Counted from the stretch's first letter, positions 39,382 through 48,661 are shown. The stretch is 52,840 nt of DNA from Caldilineaceae bacterium (GCA_019637685.1 JAHBVF010000043.1:1-52840); one strand, 5' to 3'. A program made the numbers and translations. Notes: generated by a model from the sequence alone, not told the origin.

Positions 39382-42321
39382 GTGCAGCGGCGTATCCACC
39401 TCCTCTCCCTGGCCTTTTTTTCGCTGTTAACCTTGGCCCTCTCCTGGCCGCTGCCCCTGCGCATCTTCGATTTCGTCCCTGGCGTGGCCCAGTGGGCCTA
39501 CGACGAATCTACTTTCATCTGGAACATCTGGTATTTCAAGCACGCGCTCATCGACAATCTGTCCACACCCCTGCACAGCGAGCTAATTTACTACCCGCTG
39601 GGTATCGATCTCATCCTCTATACCTACAATTTTTTCAACGCCCTCATCGCCCAGCCGCTCCATTTGGCCGTGGGACTCATTTTTTCCAGCAACGTCACCG
39701 TCCTCTTCAGCACCGCCCTCAGCGGCTACGGCGCGTTTCTGCTTGCCAGATATTTGTTGCTCGCGGAGCGCAGACGACAGACGGCAGACGGACTCATCCC
39801 GTCATCCCGTCATCCTGTCATCTTGTCATCCCTTCTCGCTGGCATCCTCTACGCCTTCGCCAGCAACCGGGCCATCTACGCCACCCTGGGCCACTACGAT
39901 ATGGTGACCACCCAGTGGATTCCCTTCTACGCGCTCACACTCTTGCAAGCCCTGGATGGCAGACGCGGGCCCGCGGCCCGTCGCCGTTCCGCAATCCTGG
40001 CCGGGGTCTTCTTCGCCTTCAACGGCCTGGCCGAAATGATCACCGCCCTCTTTTTGGCGATCTTTACGGTTATCGTCGTTGTGGAGCGGATTCTTTCAAC
40101 GCAAAGGTGCAAAGAGGCAAAGACGCAGGGAAATCTCCCGCGGAGGCGCAGAGACGCAGAGGAGAAAAACACAGACGAACCCACTCACGTCTCACGTCTC
40201 ACGTTTCACGCACTACCCAATCTCCAATCTCTAGCCTCTAATCTCACAATTATTGTTCTTGTTGCTTTCCTCCTCTGGTCCCCCGCGCTGCTTCCAATTC
40301 TGCGCCAGTTTCTCACCAGCGACTTTTCACTGAAGGGCTGGGGTGAGGCTATCCCCCTCAGCACGGATTTGTGGGGTTGGTTCACACCCACTGTGCTGCA
40401 CCCACTCTTTGGCGGCGATCTGGTGGCGGAGCTGCGTCGGGTGCAGCTGCGCGCGCTGGAAGGCAGCGGTGTCACCGGTTTCCGGGACATCAATACAGTC
40501 TTTATCGGCTGGGTGAGCGGCGCGCTGGCCCTGCTGGGGCTGATCGTCTATCGCCGCCGGCTGCGCGCCTGGGCATGGACAGCCCTGACCTTCGGCCTTT
40601 TCACCCTCGGCCCCTTCCTGCAGATCAACGGCCAATATCGTTTCGATCTGGACGGCGTGGAGACCAGCTTCCCCCTGCCCTATGCCCTGCTCCACTATTT
40701 GCCGATTATCAAAGCCAACCGCGCGCCCAACCGCAACAGTGTGCTGCTGATGCTGGCGGTGGCAGTGCTGGCGGCGTATGGGGGGTATTGGGTGATGGGG
40801 CGGTTGGGGGATTGGGTGAGGCGACAGCAGACGGCGGACCGCGGACGGCAGGTGGTGGTCGGCGGTTCTGTCGCGTTTGTTTTGGTTGGCGCCATTCTGT
40901 TTGAGCATCTGGCCCTGCCTCTGCCTCTGTCGGATCACCGGGTTCCCGCGGTCTACGAACAGATCGCCGCCGACCCCGCGCCGGTTTCTGTGATGCACGC
41001 GCCGCTGGGCTGGCGCAACAGCTTCGGCGTCTTCGGCGCGGAGCGCACGATTCTACAATACTACCAGTCCGTCCACGGCAAGCCGATGATCGGTGGCAAT
41101 ATCAGCCGCGCCTCGGACTTCAAAATGGGCTATTTCCAGCGCTTGCCTCTCTTTCAGGCCATCCGGGAAGTGGAGTTCAACGGGCTGGTGGGGGAAGGGC
41201 TGGCTGCCGCGGCCCAGGCCCAGGCCGCTGAACTGATGTATCTCTACAATGTGGGCTATGTCCTGCTTATGCCAGCCATTCCCCAGCGTTTTCCCTACGC
41301 CGATCACTGGCAGGTCACCTGGGATTTCTACAAAGCCACCCTACCCCTGGAAGAAGCGCCCTTCTGGACCGGCGACGGCATTGAAGCCTATCGGGTGGTG
41401 CAGCCGCCCGGCGCGGACAATTTCCAGATCCAACTGGGCCAGCCCGACACTTTCGCCTATCGGGCCGAGGGCTGGGACGAATCGCCCGTGGATACGCCCT
41501 ATGGCCTGCCCGGCATCTGGGCGGTGGCGCGGGAAAGTTGCCTGCTCCTGCCCCTGCGCGGGGTGGATGCCACTGCCGACTATCCCGTGCGGGTGCAGGT
41601 GCGCCCCTTCGACTATCCTGGCAGCGACACCCAGCAGGTGACGGCTATCGTCAACGGCACGCGGCTGGCCGAGCAAGTGCTGGTCAACGACTGGCAGACG
41701 GTCGAGTGGAGCGTCCCCGGCCGCGGCCTGGTGGATTCGGTCAACCGGCTCTGTCTGGAATGGGGCTACAACGCGGTGCCCCGGCGTGTGCTGGGCGGCA
41801 ACCGGCTCATCGGCAGCACAGGTGTCGAGTTGCCCATCGACGCCGACATCAAAGCCTTTGCCGAGGGCGGGTTTATCTCCCTTTTTGATGAAGCGGGCAG
41901 CCAGACCGATGCCAGCGCGGGGCGGCGGGGGGTCAATGTGACGGTGCTGGACAGCCACGGCGGGGTGGTCGATGCCGCAGGCTTTGACACCGCGGCCAAC
42001 ACTTTTGAGAGCGAGAAGCTGGCTGCGTATATCGCTGACATTCCTGCTGGCGCGCCTGTGCTGGTGGCCACAAGAGGCGATGCCGCGGCTTTCTTGACCG
42101 ATGACGCGCTGACCGCGCTCAATTCTTTGGGCGGGGATGTTACGCTGGACAAACTGCGGGGGAACTATCTGGCTCTGGCGGGGATAAAAGGGGCCGCATT
42201 GGGCAGCGCTGCCCAGGTCATCGACCCCTACGAGGCTTTCCTGCGCATCAGCCTGAACCGGGACCGGCGCACACTGGCCGGCGCGGTGGGGGAAGTAGCG
42301 ATTGGGAGACTGGGAGATTGA
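39382..42321 (+). CDS. Large GT-C/YfhO-like membrane protein with C-terminal ILEI domain
   Basis: A 979-residue protein starting at GTG 39382. Roughly ten membrane segments fill residues 1-510, with the early acidic loop AYDESTFIWNIWYF of GT-C glycosyltransferases. A soluble part follows, and residues about 847-950 match the ILEI/FAM3 domain (GVNVTVLDSHGGVVDAAGFD, VLVATRGDAAAFLTDDALTA, LRGNYLALAGIKGA). A role in lipid-linked sugar transfer is plausible but unproven. Three inter-helix loops contain repeat-encoded insertions: about residues 130-150, 239-288 and 472-493. The last codons (GRLGD and stop) lie in an inverted repeat shared with the convergent gene. Confidence 0.8.
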   Translation: MQRRIHLLSLAFFSLLTLALSWPLPLRIFDFVPGVAQWAYDESTFIWNIWYFKHALIDNLSTPLHSELIYYPLGIDLILYTYNFFNALIAQPLHLAVGLIFSSNVTVLFSTALSGYGAFLLARYLLLAERRRQTADGLIPSSRHPVILSSLLAGILYAFASNRAIYATLGHYDMVTTQWIPFYALTLLQALDGRRGPAARRRSAILAGVFFAFNGLAEMITALFLAIFTVIVVVERILSTQRCKEAKTQGNLPRRRRDAEEKNTDEPTHVSRLTFHALPNLQSLASNLTIIVLVAFLLWSPALLPILRQFLTSDFSLKGWGEAIPLSTDLWGWFTPTVLHPLFGGDLVAELRRVQLRALEGSGVTGFRDINTVFIGWVSGALALLGLIVYRRRLRAWAWTALTFGLFTLGPFLQINGQYRFDLDGVETSFPLPYALLHYLPIIKANRAPNRNSVLLMLAVAVLAAYGGYWVMGRLGDWVRRQQTADRGRQVVVGGSVAFVLVGAILFEHLALPLPLSDHRVPAVYEQIAADPAPVSVMHAPLGWRNSFGVFGAERTILQYYQSVHGKPMIGGNISRASDFKMGYFQRLPLFQAIREVEFNGLVGEGLAAAAQAQAAELMYLYNVGYVLLMPAIPQRFPYADHWQVTWDFYKATLPLEEAPFWTGDGIEAYRVVQPPGADNFQIQLGQPDTFAYRAEGWDESPVDTPYGLPGIWAVARESCLLLPLRGVDATADYPVRVQVRPFDYPGSDTQQVTAIVNGTRLAEQVLVNDWQTVEWSVPGRGLVDSVNRLCLEWGYNAVPRRVLGGNRLIGSTGVELPIDADIKAFAEGGFISLFDEAGSQTDASAGRRGVNVTVLDSHGGVVDAAGFDTAANTFESEKLAAYIADIPAGAPVLVATRGDAAAFLTDDALTALNSLGGDVTLDKLRGNYLALAGIKGAALGSAAQVIDPYEAFLRISLNRDRRTLAGAVGEVAIGRLGD
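40096..40210. repeat. Text-like repeat block inside a coding region
   Basis: The stretch CAACGCAAAGGTGCAAAGAG is followed by CGCGGAGGCGCAGAGACGCA and CACGTCTCACGTCTCACGTT. These are the classic intergenic simple-repeat words of such genomes, and they match pieces of the elements at 2117-2259, 19682-19732 and 38243-38328. Here they are in frame and encode a basic loop (STQRCKEAKTQGNLPRRRRD) between two membrane helices. Confidence 0.75.
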
Positions 42322-42358
42322 CGTACTGAGAACAATCTCTTAATCTCCTAATCTCCCC
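42304..42358. terminator. Bidirectional hairpin between convergent genes, supplying both C-termini
   Basis: GGGAGACTGGGAGATT (42304-42319) faces AATCTCCTAATCTCCC (42342-42357), complementary apart from two G-U-compatible positions. Both reading frames end inside the arms with codons for GRLGD and a stop. Confidence 0.8.
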
Positions 42359-43134
42359 ATTTCCACCCCGTTCCTTTTACGAGCTTTCATCTTCCCCACC
42401 ACCCACTCCCAGGGCAGGGCACGGGTGCGCAGGCGCAGAAGGGTGTAGAAGGCTTTGTAGATTTCGGTTTTGCTGATTTTGCTGTCGCCTTCCGCGCGAT
42501 TGACGAAAGTGATGGGCACTTCTCCACAGCGAAAACCTGCCCGCTGCACGTGAAAGGCCATCTCCATCAGAAAACTGTAGCCGCTGCTGAAGATGGCGTC
42601 CAGATCGATGGTTTCCAGCACCTGGCGCTGATAGCAGCGAAAGCCCGCGGTGCAGTCCCGGACAGTGACGCCCAGAAGCAGGTGGGCCAGGAGATTGGCC
42701 CCGGAACTGAGCACTTTGCGGGAAGTGGGCCAGCCTTCCACCGCGCCGCCGGGCACATAGCGGCTGCCCACCACCAGATCATAGCCGCTGCTGGCTTTGC
42801 CCAGAAGATCGGGCAGACTCTCTGGGCTGTGGCTGAAGTCCGCATCCATTGTGCAGAGATAGCGATAAGAGCGTTCCAGCCCATAGGCGAAACCGGCTTT
42901 GTAGGCCGTGCCCAGCCCCAACTTGCCCGCCCGGTGCAGCACCCGAATGCCTGCATCCGCCGCGGCCAGCTCGTCCACCAGCCCGCCCGTGCCGTCGGGG
43001 GAATTGTCATCCACCACCAGCACGTGGACATCGCCGGGCAGGGCGCGCAGCCGGCCAAGCAGCCGGGCGATATTCTCTTTTTCATTGTATGTGGGCACAA
43101 TCATCAGCGCCTGCCCGTGCCAGTCAGCAGCCAT
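42340..43134 (-). CDS. Polyprenyl/dolichol-phosphate mannosyltransferase (DPM1-like GT2)
   Basis: A 264-residue family 2 glycosyltransferase. It shows LMIVPTYNEKENI, the nucleotide-binding VVDDNSPDGTG (40-50), LGLGTAYKAGF, the metal DxD TMDADFSHSPE (Asp97, Asp99), VVGSRYVPGG and CTAGFRCYQRQVL. It lacks the C-terminal membrane domain of some relatives. It should make polyprenyl-phosphate mannose (or glucose), the donor for GT-C enzymes, which fits the flanking membrane proteins. It is divergent from the DUF2723 gene (92-base gap) and convergent with the ILEI-tailed gene. The last residues (GRLGD) come from the inverted repeat at 42304-42358. Confidence 0.9.
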   Translation of the reverse strand: MAADWHGQALMIVPTYNEKENIARLLGRLRALPGDVHVLVVDDNSPDGTGGLVDELAAADAGIRVLHRAGKLGLGTAYKAGFAYGLERSYRYLCTMDADFSHSPESLPDLLGKASSGYDLVVGSRYVPGGAVEGWPTSRKVLSSGANLLAHLLLGVTVRDCTAGFRCYQRQVLETIDLDAIFSSGYSFLMEMAFHVQRAGFRCGEVPITFVNRAEGDSKISKTEIYKAFYTLLRLRTRALPWEWVVGKMKARKRNGVEMGRLGD

Positions 43135-43226
43135 TCATTTGCATCCGTGACAATCCACTTGATTCTGCTTAATCCCGCCAAATCCGTCGCCCATTCCCGC
43201 GCCAGAGCCGGTCAATTATCCTCCAG

Positions 43227-45233
43227 ATGAAAACTGCGGTCAAATCCACCAGCCCCACACCCCATACCCAAACGCCCCGCTTTTCCCGCCTGGACAGACG
43301 GCTGGCGATTCTCCTCTTTGCGCTCTGTTTGGGCATCTACAGCCGCACCCTTGCGCCGGGGCTGCTCTTCGGCGATCCGGGGGAGTTTCAGTTTGCGGCC
43401 TGGCGTTTCGGCCTGGCCCACCCCACCGGCTATCCTCTCTATCTGCTCTTGGGGGGAAGCTGGCAACACCTGGCCGCGCTTTTTGGTGTGGACCCGGCCT
43501 TTGCCCTGAACGCTTTCAGCGCGCTGCTGGCCGCGGCTGCTGTCGCCCTTTTCTATCTCGCCGTGTTGGGATGGCTGCCCGACCGCGCCCCTTCCGCGCG
43601 TATCGCCGCGCTCTTCGCCGCGTTGCTCATGGGCGTCAACCCCACCCTGTGGAGCCAGGCACTCATCGCCGAAGTCTATGCCTTCCACGCGCTTTTCGTC
43701 GTGCTTTTTCTGCTGCTTGCCAGCCGCTACACCCGCTCATCCGCTCAGCCACAGACCCAATCACCCGCACACGCATCTTTTCACTTATTGATTCTGTCAT
43801 CCCTCCTCGGCCTCTCTCTCACCCACCACCGCACAACGCTTTTTCTCCTGCCTGGCTTCGCTCTCTGGCTTTTCTGGCAAGGGCGAAACCGGTGGCAAAC
43901 AGGGCGCGGATGGGCCGCGCTCATCGGCGGCCTGGCCCTGCCCCAACTGCTCTATTTGTACATTCCTCTGCGCAGCGGCGCGGTTGCCTCGCCCTGGCTC
44001 TACCCGAAAATCGGGGGCGAGACGCTTGCCCTCTACACGCCGACGCTCCAGGGTTTTATCGACTTCCTCACCGGTTCGATATTCGCCGTCAGCTTCCTCA
44101 GCCCGACTCAAGCTCTGGCCCGCCTCCCGGAGGCCGCCAATCTCTGGCTGGTCCACTTCACCTGGCCGGGATTGGTGTTGGCGCTGCTGGGATTGGGCGT
44201 TCTCATCCGCCAACGTCGTTGGTCTCTGCTTCTGTTGACCCTGCCCGCGGCGCTGCTATTGCAAATTTTCAATCTCTTCTACGGCATCGGTGATATTTAT
44301 GTCTTCTACATTCCCCTCTATCTCTTTGCGGCGCTGTGGGCTGGGTGGGGGGTGGCGTGGCTGATGGGGATGGCAGACCGCAGACGGCAGGCCACCAGTG
44401 ACGGACCCGACACGCAGCACACAATACGCAATGCCCAACTCGCGCTCTGGTTCCTCCTTTTGCTGACTCTCCCCATTTCTCTCTTCATCACCCACCTGCC
44501 CGCCATGGACCAGTCTGGCAACCGGGCCGCCCGCCGGATGTGGAATACTATTCTGGCCGGGGATCCGCCGGGCAACGCTATTCTTGTCAGCAACGACCGC
44601 AACGAAATTGTGCCGCTCTATTATTTGCAGGCTGTGGAAGGCAAAGCCCCAGGGCTAACCGGTCTGTTTCCGCTGTTGACGCCGGAGGCACGCTTTGCCG
44701 ATGTGGGTGCAGTCACAGAAACCGCATTGGCCGCGGGCGATCGGCCTGTCTTTCTTATCAAAGAGATGGCCGGACTGGAGGCAAAGTTTGATTTGGCCCC
44801 AGCCGCTCCGCCGTTGATTCGTGTAGTGGGCGGGGTGAGCGCGGCAGAAATCACACGACGGCTTGACTTGACCTATGGCCCGTTGACGCTGCTGGGCTAT
44901 GACGTGGGCCAGCGGGGCGAGAGTCTGTCGCTTTCCCTTTTCTGGCGGGTGAATGAATCACTGGTGGAGCGGTATACCTCCTCCGTACAGCTCTTTGCCG
45001 CCGGGGGGCAGTGGCTGGCCCAGGACGATCGCCCCCCCGGCGGCGATTACTATCCGACTTCTCTCTGGAAGGTGGGCGAGGTGGTGCGGGATACCCATCT
45101 CTTCCCGTTGGGCAGTGGAGAGGCAGCAGGCAAGATGCAGGTGCTCTTCTATGCACGCAGGCCAGAGACAGGCAACGATACGGAGGCGGAACTGATTCAT
45201 TTGGCCCCGGTGTTGGAGATCGGGTTGCCCTGA
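43227..45233 (+). CDS. DUF2723 membrane protein (protein O-mannosyltransferase-like)
   Basis: A 668-residue protein with about 10-11 membrane segments. The DUF2723 core is TLAPGLLFGDPGEFQFAAWR, then FGLAHPTGYPLYLLLGGSWQ, where the conserved acidic D-P-G-E loop is the likely active site in a GT-C fold. The C-terminal soluble region (about 520-668) is beta-rich. With the DPM-like synthase it suggests transfer of a lipid-linked sugar to protein or glycan outside the membrane. Two loops carry repeat-encoded insertions: RYTRSSAQPQTQSPAH (near 166-181) and ADRRRQATSDGPDTQHTIRN (near 384-403). The stop is 3 bases before a dispersed element. Confidence 0.85.
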   Translation: MKTAVKSTSPTPHTQTPRFSRLDRRLAILLFALCLGIYSRTLAPGLLFGDPGEFQFAAWRFGLAHPTGYPLYLLLGGSWQHLAALFGVDPAFALNAFSALLAAAAVALFYLAVLGWLPDRAPSARIAALFAALLMGVNPTLWSQALIAEVYAFHALFVVLFLLLASRYTRSSAQPQTQSPAHASFHLLILSSLLGLSLTHHRTTLFLLPGFALWLFWQGRNRWQTGRGWAALIGGLALPQLLYLYIPLRSGAVASPWLYPKIGGETLALYTPTLQGFIDFLTGSIFAVSFLSPTQALARLPEAANLWLVHFTWPGLVLALLGLGVLIRQRRWSLLLLTLPAALLLQIFNLFYGIGDIYVFYIPLYLFAALWAGWGVAWLMGMADRRRQATSDGPDTQHTIRNAQLALWFLLLLTLPISLFITHLPAMDQSGNRAARRMWNTILAGDPPGNAILVSNDRNEIVPLYYLQAVEGKAPGLTGLFPLLTPEARFADVGAVTETALAAGDRPVFLIKEMAGLEAKFDLAPAAPPLIRVVGGVSAAEITRRLDLTYGPLTLLGYDVGQRGESLSLSLFWRVNESLVERYTSSVQLFAAGGQWLAQDDRPPGGDYYPTSLWKVGEVVRDTHLFPLGSGEAAGKMQVLFYARRPETGNDTEAELIHLAPVLEIGLP

Positions 45234-45236
45234 CCT

Positions 45237-45356
45237 GGCAAAGCCAGAGCCAAAGAGGGTTGTATACACGGATAGGAAGGAACACGGATTTTTCTGATCC
45301 GTGTTCCTTCCTATCCGTGTATACAAAAATTTCTCATTGCCTGCACAAAAAACAAG
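45237..45356. repeat. Dispersed 'TGTATACACGGA' element, copy 2
   Basis: Perfect 29-base arms (45261-45289 and 45297-45325), beginning TGTATACACGGATAGGAAGG, enclose a 7-base loop. It is flanked by GGCAAAGCCAGAGCC and CTCATTGCC..AACAAG. It is the inverted counterpart of 31068-31172. It lies between the convergent DUF2723 gene and BTAD-regulator gene and would act as a strong bidirectional terminator. Confidence 0.9.
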
Positions 45357-45389
45357 AATTTCACTCCGGCACGCCACCAATTCCACGCC

Positions 45390-48300
45390 CTATCCTGCCG
45401 CCAGCGCATAGGCCACGACATCTTCCAATCCCAGGGCTGCCCCCGCTGCCCAGACCTGCTCATACTCGGCTTCCCCCAACTGATTCCGGGCTTTTTCCAG
45501 CCATTGCGCAAAATGCTCGGCCTCCCGTTCTGTAAGGGTGTCGTGGCTCTCCTGGCGCAGCCGGGACGCAGCCGCCCACAGGCGCACAGCCCGTTCAGCC
45601 CCGCCCTGCAAGAGAGCGATCTCGCCCAATCCTTCCAGCGACCAGGCCACACCGGGCAGCTGGCCCAGCCGCTGGCGCATTTCCAGACTCTCCCCATAGC
45701 AGGCCACCGCCTTCGCGAAGTCGCCCGCCGACTGATAGGCATAGCCCAAATTGCGCACAGTCCACGCCTGACTGCCCAGACTGGCGACCCTTGCCCGACT
45801 CAGGGCCAACGCCTCTTCCAGCAGCGCAATGGCCTGGGACGCGTCGTCCTGGGCGATGGCAAGCTGGGCCAGGATATTCAGTTGGGCAATCACCGAACCG
45901 ATGGCCGTCTGGCCGCGTAGAATGGGCAAGGCTTCCTGGCCAAAGGCCACCGCCCGTTCAATCTCCCCCCAGGTTTGGGCCGCCATAGAAAACTGAAAGA
46001 GCGTGCGCCCCAGCAGCCAGGTGTTGTTTAGGCCCCGGGTCAGGGCCAAGCTCTCTGCCAGCCAGCCTTCCACCTCGGCCCGGGGGCGGCTGGAGCCGAC
46101 CTCCGTTGCCCGATGCAGGGCGTGGATCAACCGCAACTGATCCCCGCTCTGGCGCAGCAGATCTACGCTTTGCAGGAGGAGGGGCAGGCTGTGCTTCAGA
46201 TCGCCGATGGCCCCCAACAGATCGCCGACCCCAAAGAGCACCCGTGCCCGCAGGTGGGGGTCCACCGGGCGAGTGGGGTTGGCGTCCAACAGCCGCAAGG
46301 CCCGGCGCAGCCAGCTATAGCCTTCGTGAAAGTTGGAGCGCATATACCAAAAACGGCCAAGCGCGGCAGTCAGGGCGACCCCCAAGCGCAGGCTCTCGTC
46401 CAGCGTTGGCGATTGCAGGCTTTCCACATGCGGCGGCTGATCCGCCCGGAAGTAGGCCCAACTCAGGGCCGCACGCAGGTTGTGCAGATCGGCAGCAAAA
46501 CGCACCACATTTTCGCCCTCCGGCTGCCGGAAAAGCTCAGCGTCCAACGCCTCGGCCCGTTGCGCAAACCAGGCCAGATGGCGATCCCGCACGAGGGCCG
46601 CTTCCCCGGCCGCTTCCAACTTTTGCAGGGAAAACTGACGGATCACCTCGTGCAGGCTGTAGCGCCCGTTCTCATCCCGGCGCAGGAGAGAATTGTCCAC
46701 CAGCGTGGCCAGCGTTGTGAGAGTGGCCCCGGCCACAGACTCCGCGGCCCGGCGGTCCGCGCCCCGGCGAAAGACGGCCAACCGGCGCAGGACAGCCCGC
46801 TCCTCCTCCGCCAGCAGTTGCCAGGAATGTTCAAAGACAGTCGTCAAACTGCGATGACGTTCCGGTGCATTGCGCTGGTCGCTCTCCAAAAAGGCCAGAT
46901 TGTGCTCGATCTCCTGGGCAATTTCTGCGGGGGAGAGCATCCGCACCCAGGCCCCAGCCAGGACGAGCGCCAGGGGCAACCCCTCTACCAGCGCGCAGAT
47001 GTGGCTGATGGCCTGCTGCTCGGAAGCATTTGGCGCAAAACCGGCCCGCACCCGCCGCGCGCTCTGCACAAAGAGTTGGGCCGCGCTGTTGTCGGCCCAG
47101 CCCGCCTCGTCGACCGGGGGCAGGGGCAGCCGGTTTAGATCGTAGACCCATTCCTCGGCCAATTGGAGACGCACCCGGCTGGTCACCAGCAGTTTGACCT
47201 GGGGCGCGGTGTGCAAAATCTGGCTGAGAAAGTCGGCCCCCTCCACCAGTTGCTCGAAGTTATCCAACACCAGCAGCATCTCCCGCTCGGCCAGAAAGTC
47301 GAGGAGCTGCTCCTCCCGCCTGCCTGCGCCGGGGCGAAAGTCGGCCAGATTTTCGGCAATGGCCGTGCCCAGCAGGGCCGGGTCAGTGACGCCGGACAGC
47401 CCCACAAAAACGACCCCGTCCTGGAAAACTGAAGCGTGGCCCCGGGCCGTCTGGGTGGCCAGCCGGGTCTTGCCCATTCCCCCCGGCCCCACAATCGTCG
47501 CCAGCCGACAGTCGGGATCGGCCAACAGTTGGGCCAGCTCGGCCTGCTCCTTCTCCCGGCCCACAAACGCGATAGGGTAGACAGGCAGACCCGCGGCCCG
47601 ACGCGTGGGCGGCTCTGCTGCCGCGGCGCTGGGGGAAGGTGTGCTGGGGGAAGGTGTGATGGGCCGGGGCTGGGGCGGGGCGGCTTCGGGCGCGGCGCGC
47701 AGAAAATCGGCGTAGGCGGCCTGGGTGCTGGGCGCGGGTTCCACATCCAATTCCCGGCGCAGCAAAGCCGCGGCCTGCTCGTAGACCCGGCGAATCCCGG
47801 CCCGGTCGCCCAATGCCGCGTAGAGACGCATCTGGGCCACATAGGCCGCCTCATTCAGGGGGTCTTGCAGCAGGCGCTGCTGGCTGTAGCGCAGGGCCTC
47901 GCGCAGTTCGCCCGTCTCCTCCAGCAGCAGAATCAGCCGTTCCAGCGCCCGGTCGTACTCGTCCCGCAGCCCCTCGCGCACGGGGATAATCCAGTCGTCG
48001 TAGTTGCCCGGCAGGAGTTCGCCCCGATAGACCGCCACTGCATCTTCCCAGGCCGCGCGGGCGGCGGCGAGATTACCCGCCTTCTGTGCCTCTTCCGCGG
48101 CCTGGCACTGATTCCGAAACGCATCCACATCCAAACAGACACCCTCTCCCTGCCACTGAAGGGTCAGATTGGTGGCAGCCAGAAAGCGTCCGGCTTCGGG
48201 CAGGCTCTGGCGCAGGGTGTGGAGCAGATTGCGCAGGTTTGTGCGGGCCTGGGATTCGGGGGAATCGGGCCAGAAGAGGAAGGCGAGATGCTGGCGGGAC

Positions 48301-48431
48301 TGGGGCGCGTCGGGATGCAGGAGCAGCCAGGCCAGGAGGGATTGTACCCGGTCTCCGTGCATCCCCGGCACCTCTGCGCCGTCGTAGACAAAAGAGAATT
48401 CGCCGAGCAAGCGGATGGAAAGGATTTCCAT
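45390..48431 (-). CDS. BTAD / NB-ARC-type ATPase / TPR transcriptional regulator (SARP-LAL-like)
   Basis: A 1013-residue regulator. Residues 1-90 form a winged-helix-like region (ILSIRLLGEFSFVYDG), 97-245 a BTAD helical domain (VDAFRNQCQAAEEAQKAGN), 250-280 a Pro/Ser linker. An AAA/STAND ATPase follows with Walker A VGPGGMGKTRLA (314-325), Walker B LLVLDNFEQL (386-395) and the helical LVEGLPLALVLAGAWVRML. The C-terminal third holds TPR-like repeats. Such proteins sense a ligand or partner, oligomerise and activate transcription. ATG 48431 starts the family N-terminus; the longer frame is leader sequence. The nearest candidate target is the divergent secreted-protein gene at 48662. Confidence 0.9.
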   Translation of the reverse strand: MEILSIRLLGEFSFVYDGAEVPGMHGDRVQSLLAWLLLHPDAPQSRQHLAFLFWPDSPESQARTNLRNLLHTLRQSLPEAGRFLAATNLTLQWQGEGVCLDVDAFRNQCQAAEEAQKAGNLAAARAAWEDAVAVYRGELLPGNYDDWIIPVREGLRDEYDRALERLILLLEETGELREALRYSQQRLLQDPLNEAAYVAQMRLYAALGDRAGIRRVYEQAAALLRRELDVEPAPSTQAAYADFLRAAPEAAPPQPRPITPSPSTPSPSAAAAEPPTRRAAGLPVYPIAFVGREKEQAELAQLLADPDCRLATIVGPGGMGKTRLATQTARGHASVFQDGVVFVGLSGVTDPALLGTAIAENLADFRPGAGRREEQLLDFLAEREMLLVLDNFEQLVEGADFLSQILHTAPQVKLLVTSRVRLQLAEEWVYDLNRLPLPPVDEAGWADNSAAQLFVQSARRVRAGFAPNASEQQAISHICALVEGLPLALVLAGAWVRMLSPAEIAQEIEHNLAFLESDQRNAPERHRSLTTVFEHSWQLLAEEERAVLRRLAVFRRGADRRAAESVAGATLTTLATLVDNSLLRRDENGRYSLHEVIRQFSLQKLEAAGEAALVRDRHLAWFAQRAEALDAELFRQPEGENVVRFAADLHNLRAALSWAYFRADQPPHVESLQSPTLDESLRLGVALTAALGRFWYMRSNFHEGYSWLRRALRLLDANPTRPVDPHLRARVLFGVGDLLGAIGDLKHSLPLLLQSVDLLRQSGDQLRLIHALHRATEVGSSRPRAEVEGWLAESLALTRGLNNTWLLGRTLFQFSMAAQTWGEIERAVAFGQEALPILRGQTAIGSVIAQLNILAQLAIAQDDASQAIALLEEALALSRARVASLGSQAWTVRNLGYAYQSAGDFAKAVACYGESLEMRQRLGQLPGVAWSLEGLGEIALLQGGAERAVRLWAAASRLRQESHDTLTEREAEHFAQWLEKARNQLGEAEYEQVWAAGAALGLEDVVAYALAAG

Positions 48432-48661
48432 AGGTTTCTCGTTGCAAGAAGTGGGAACGATAGCAGCAATTATACAGGAATCCAGCGCAAAAGGCCTGTT
48501 AGAAATACAAAAAAACATACACGAAACGGCTGATCAAACGAGCGCCAAACGTCCAAAGGGCTACAGTAGAGCCGCGTCGGCCAATCTCTCCCGTAGAGAC
48601 GCCAGGACGTAAAGAACAGGACGTCGGAAGTCTCAAATTGTTTCATCCAGGAGAATGCCCA

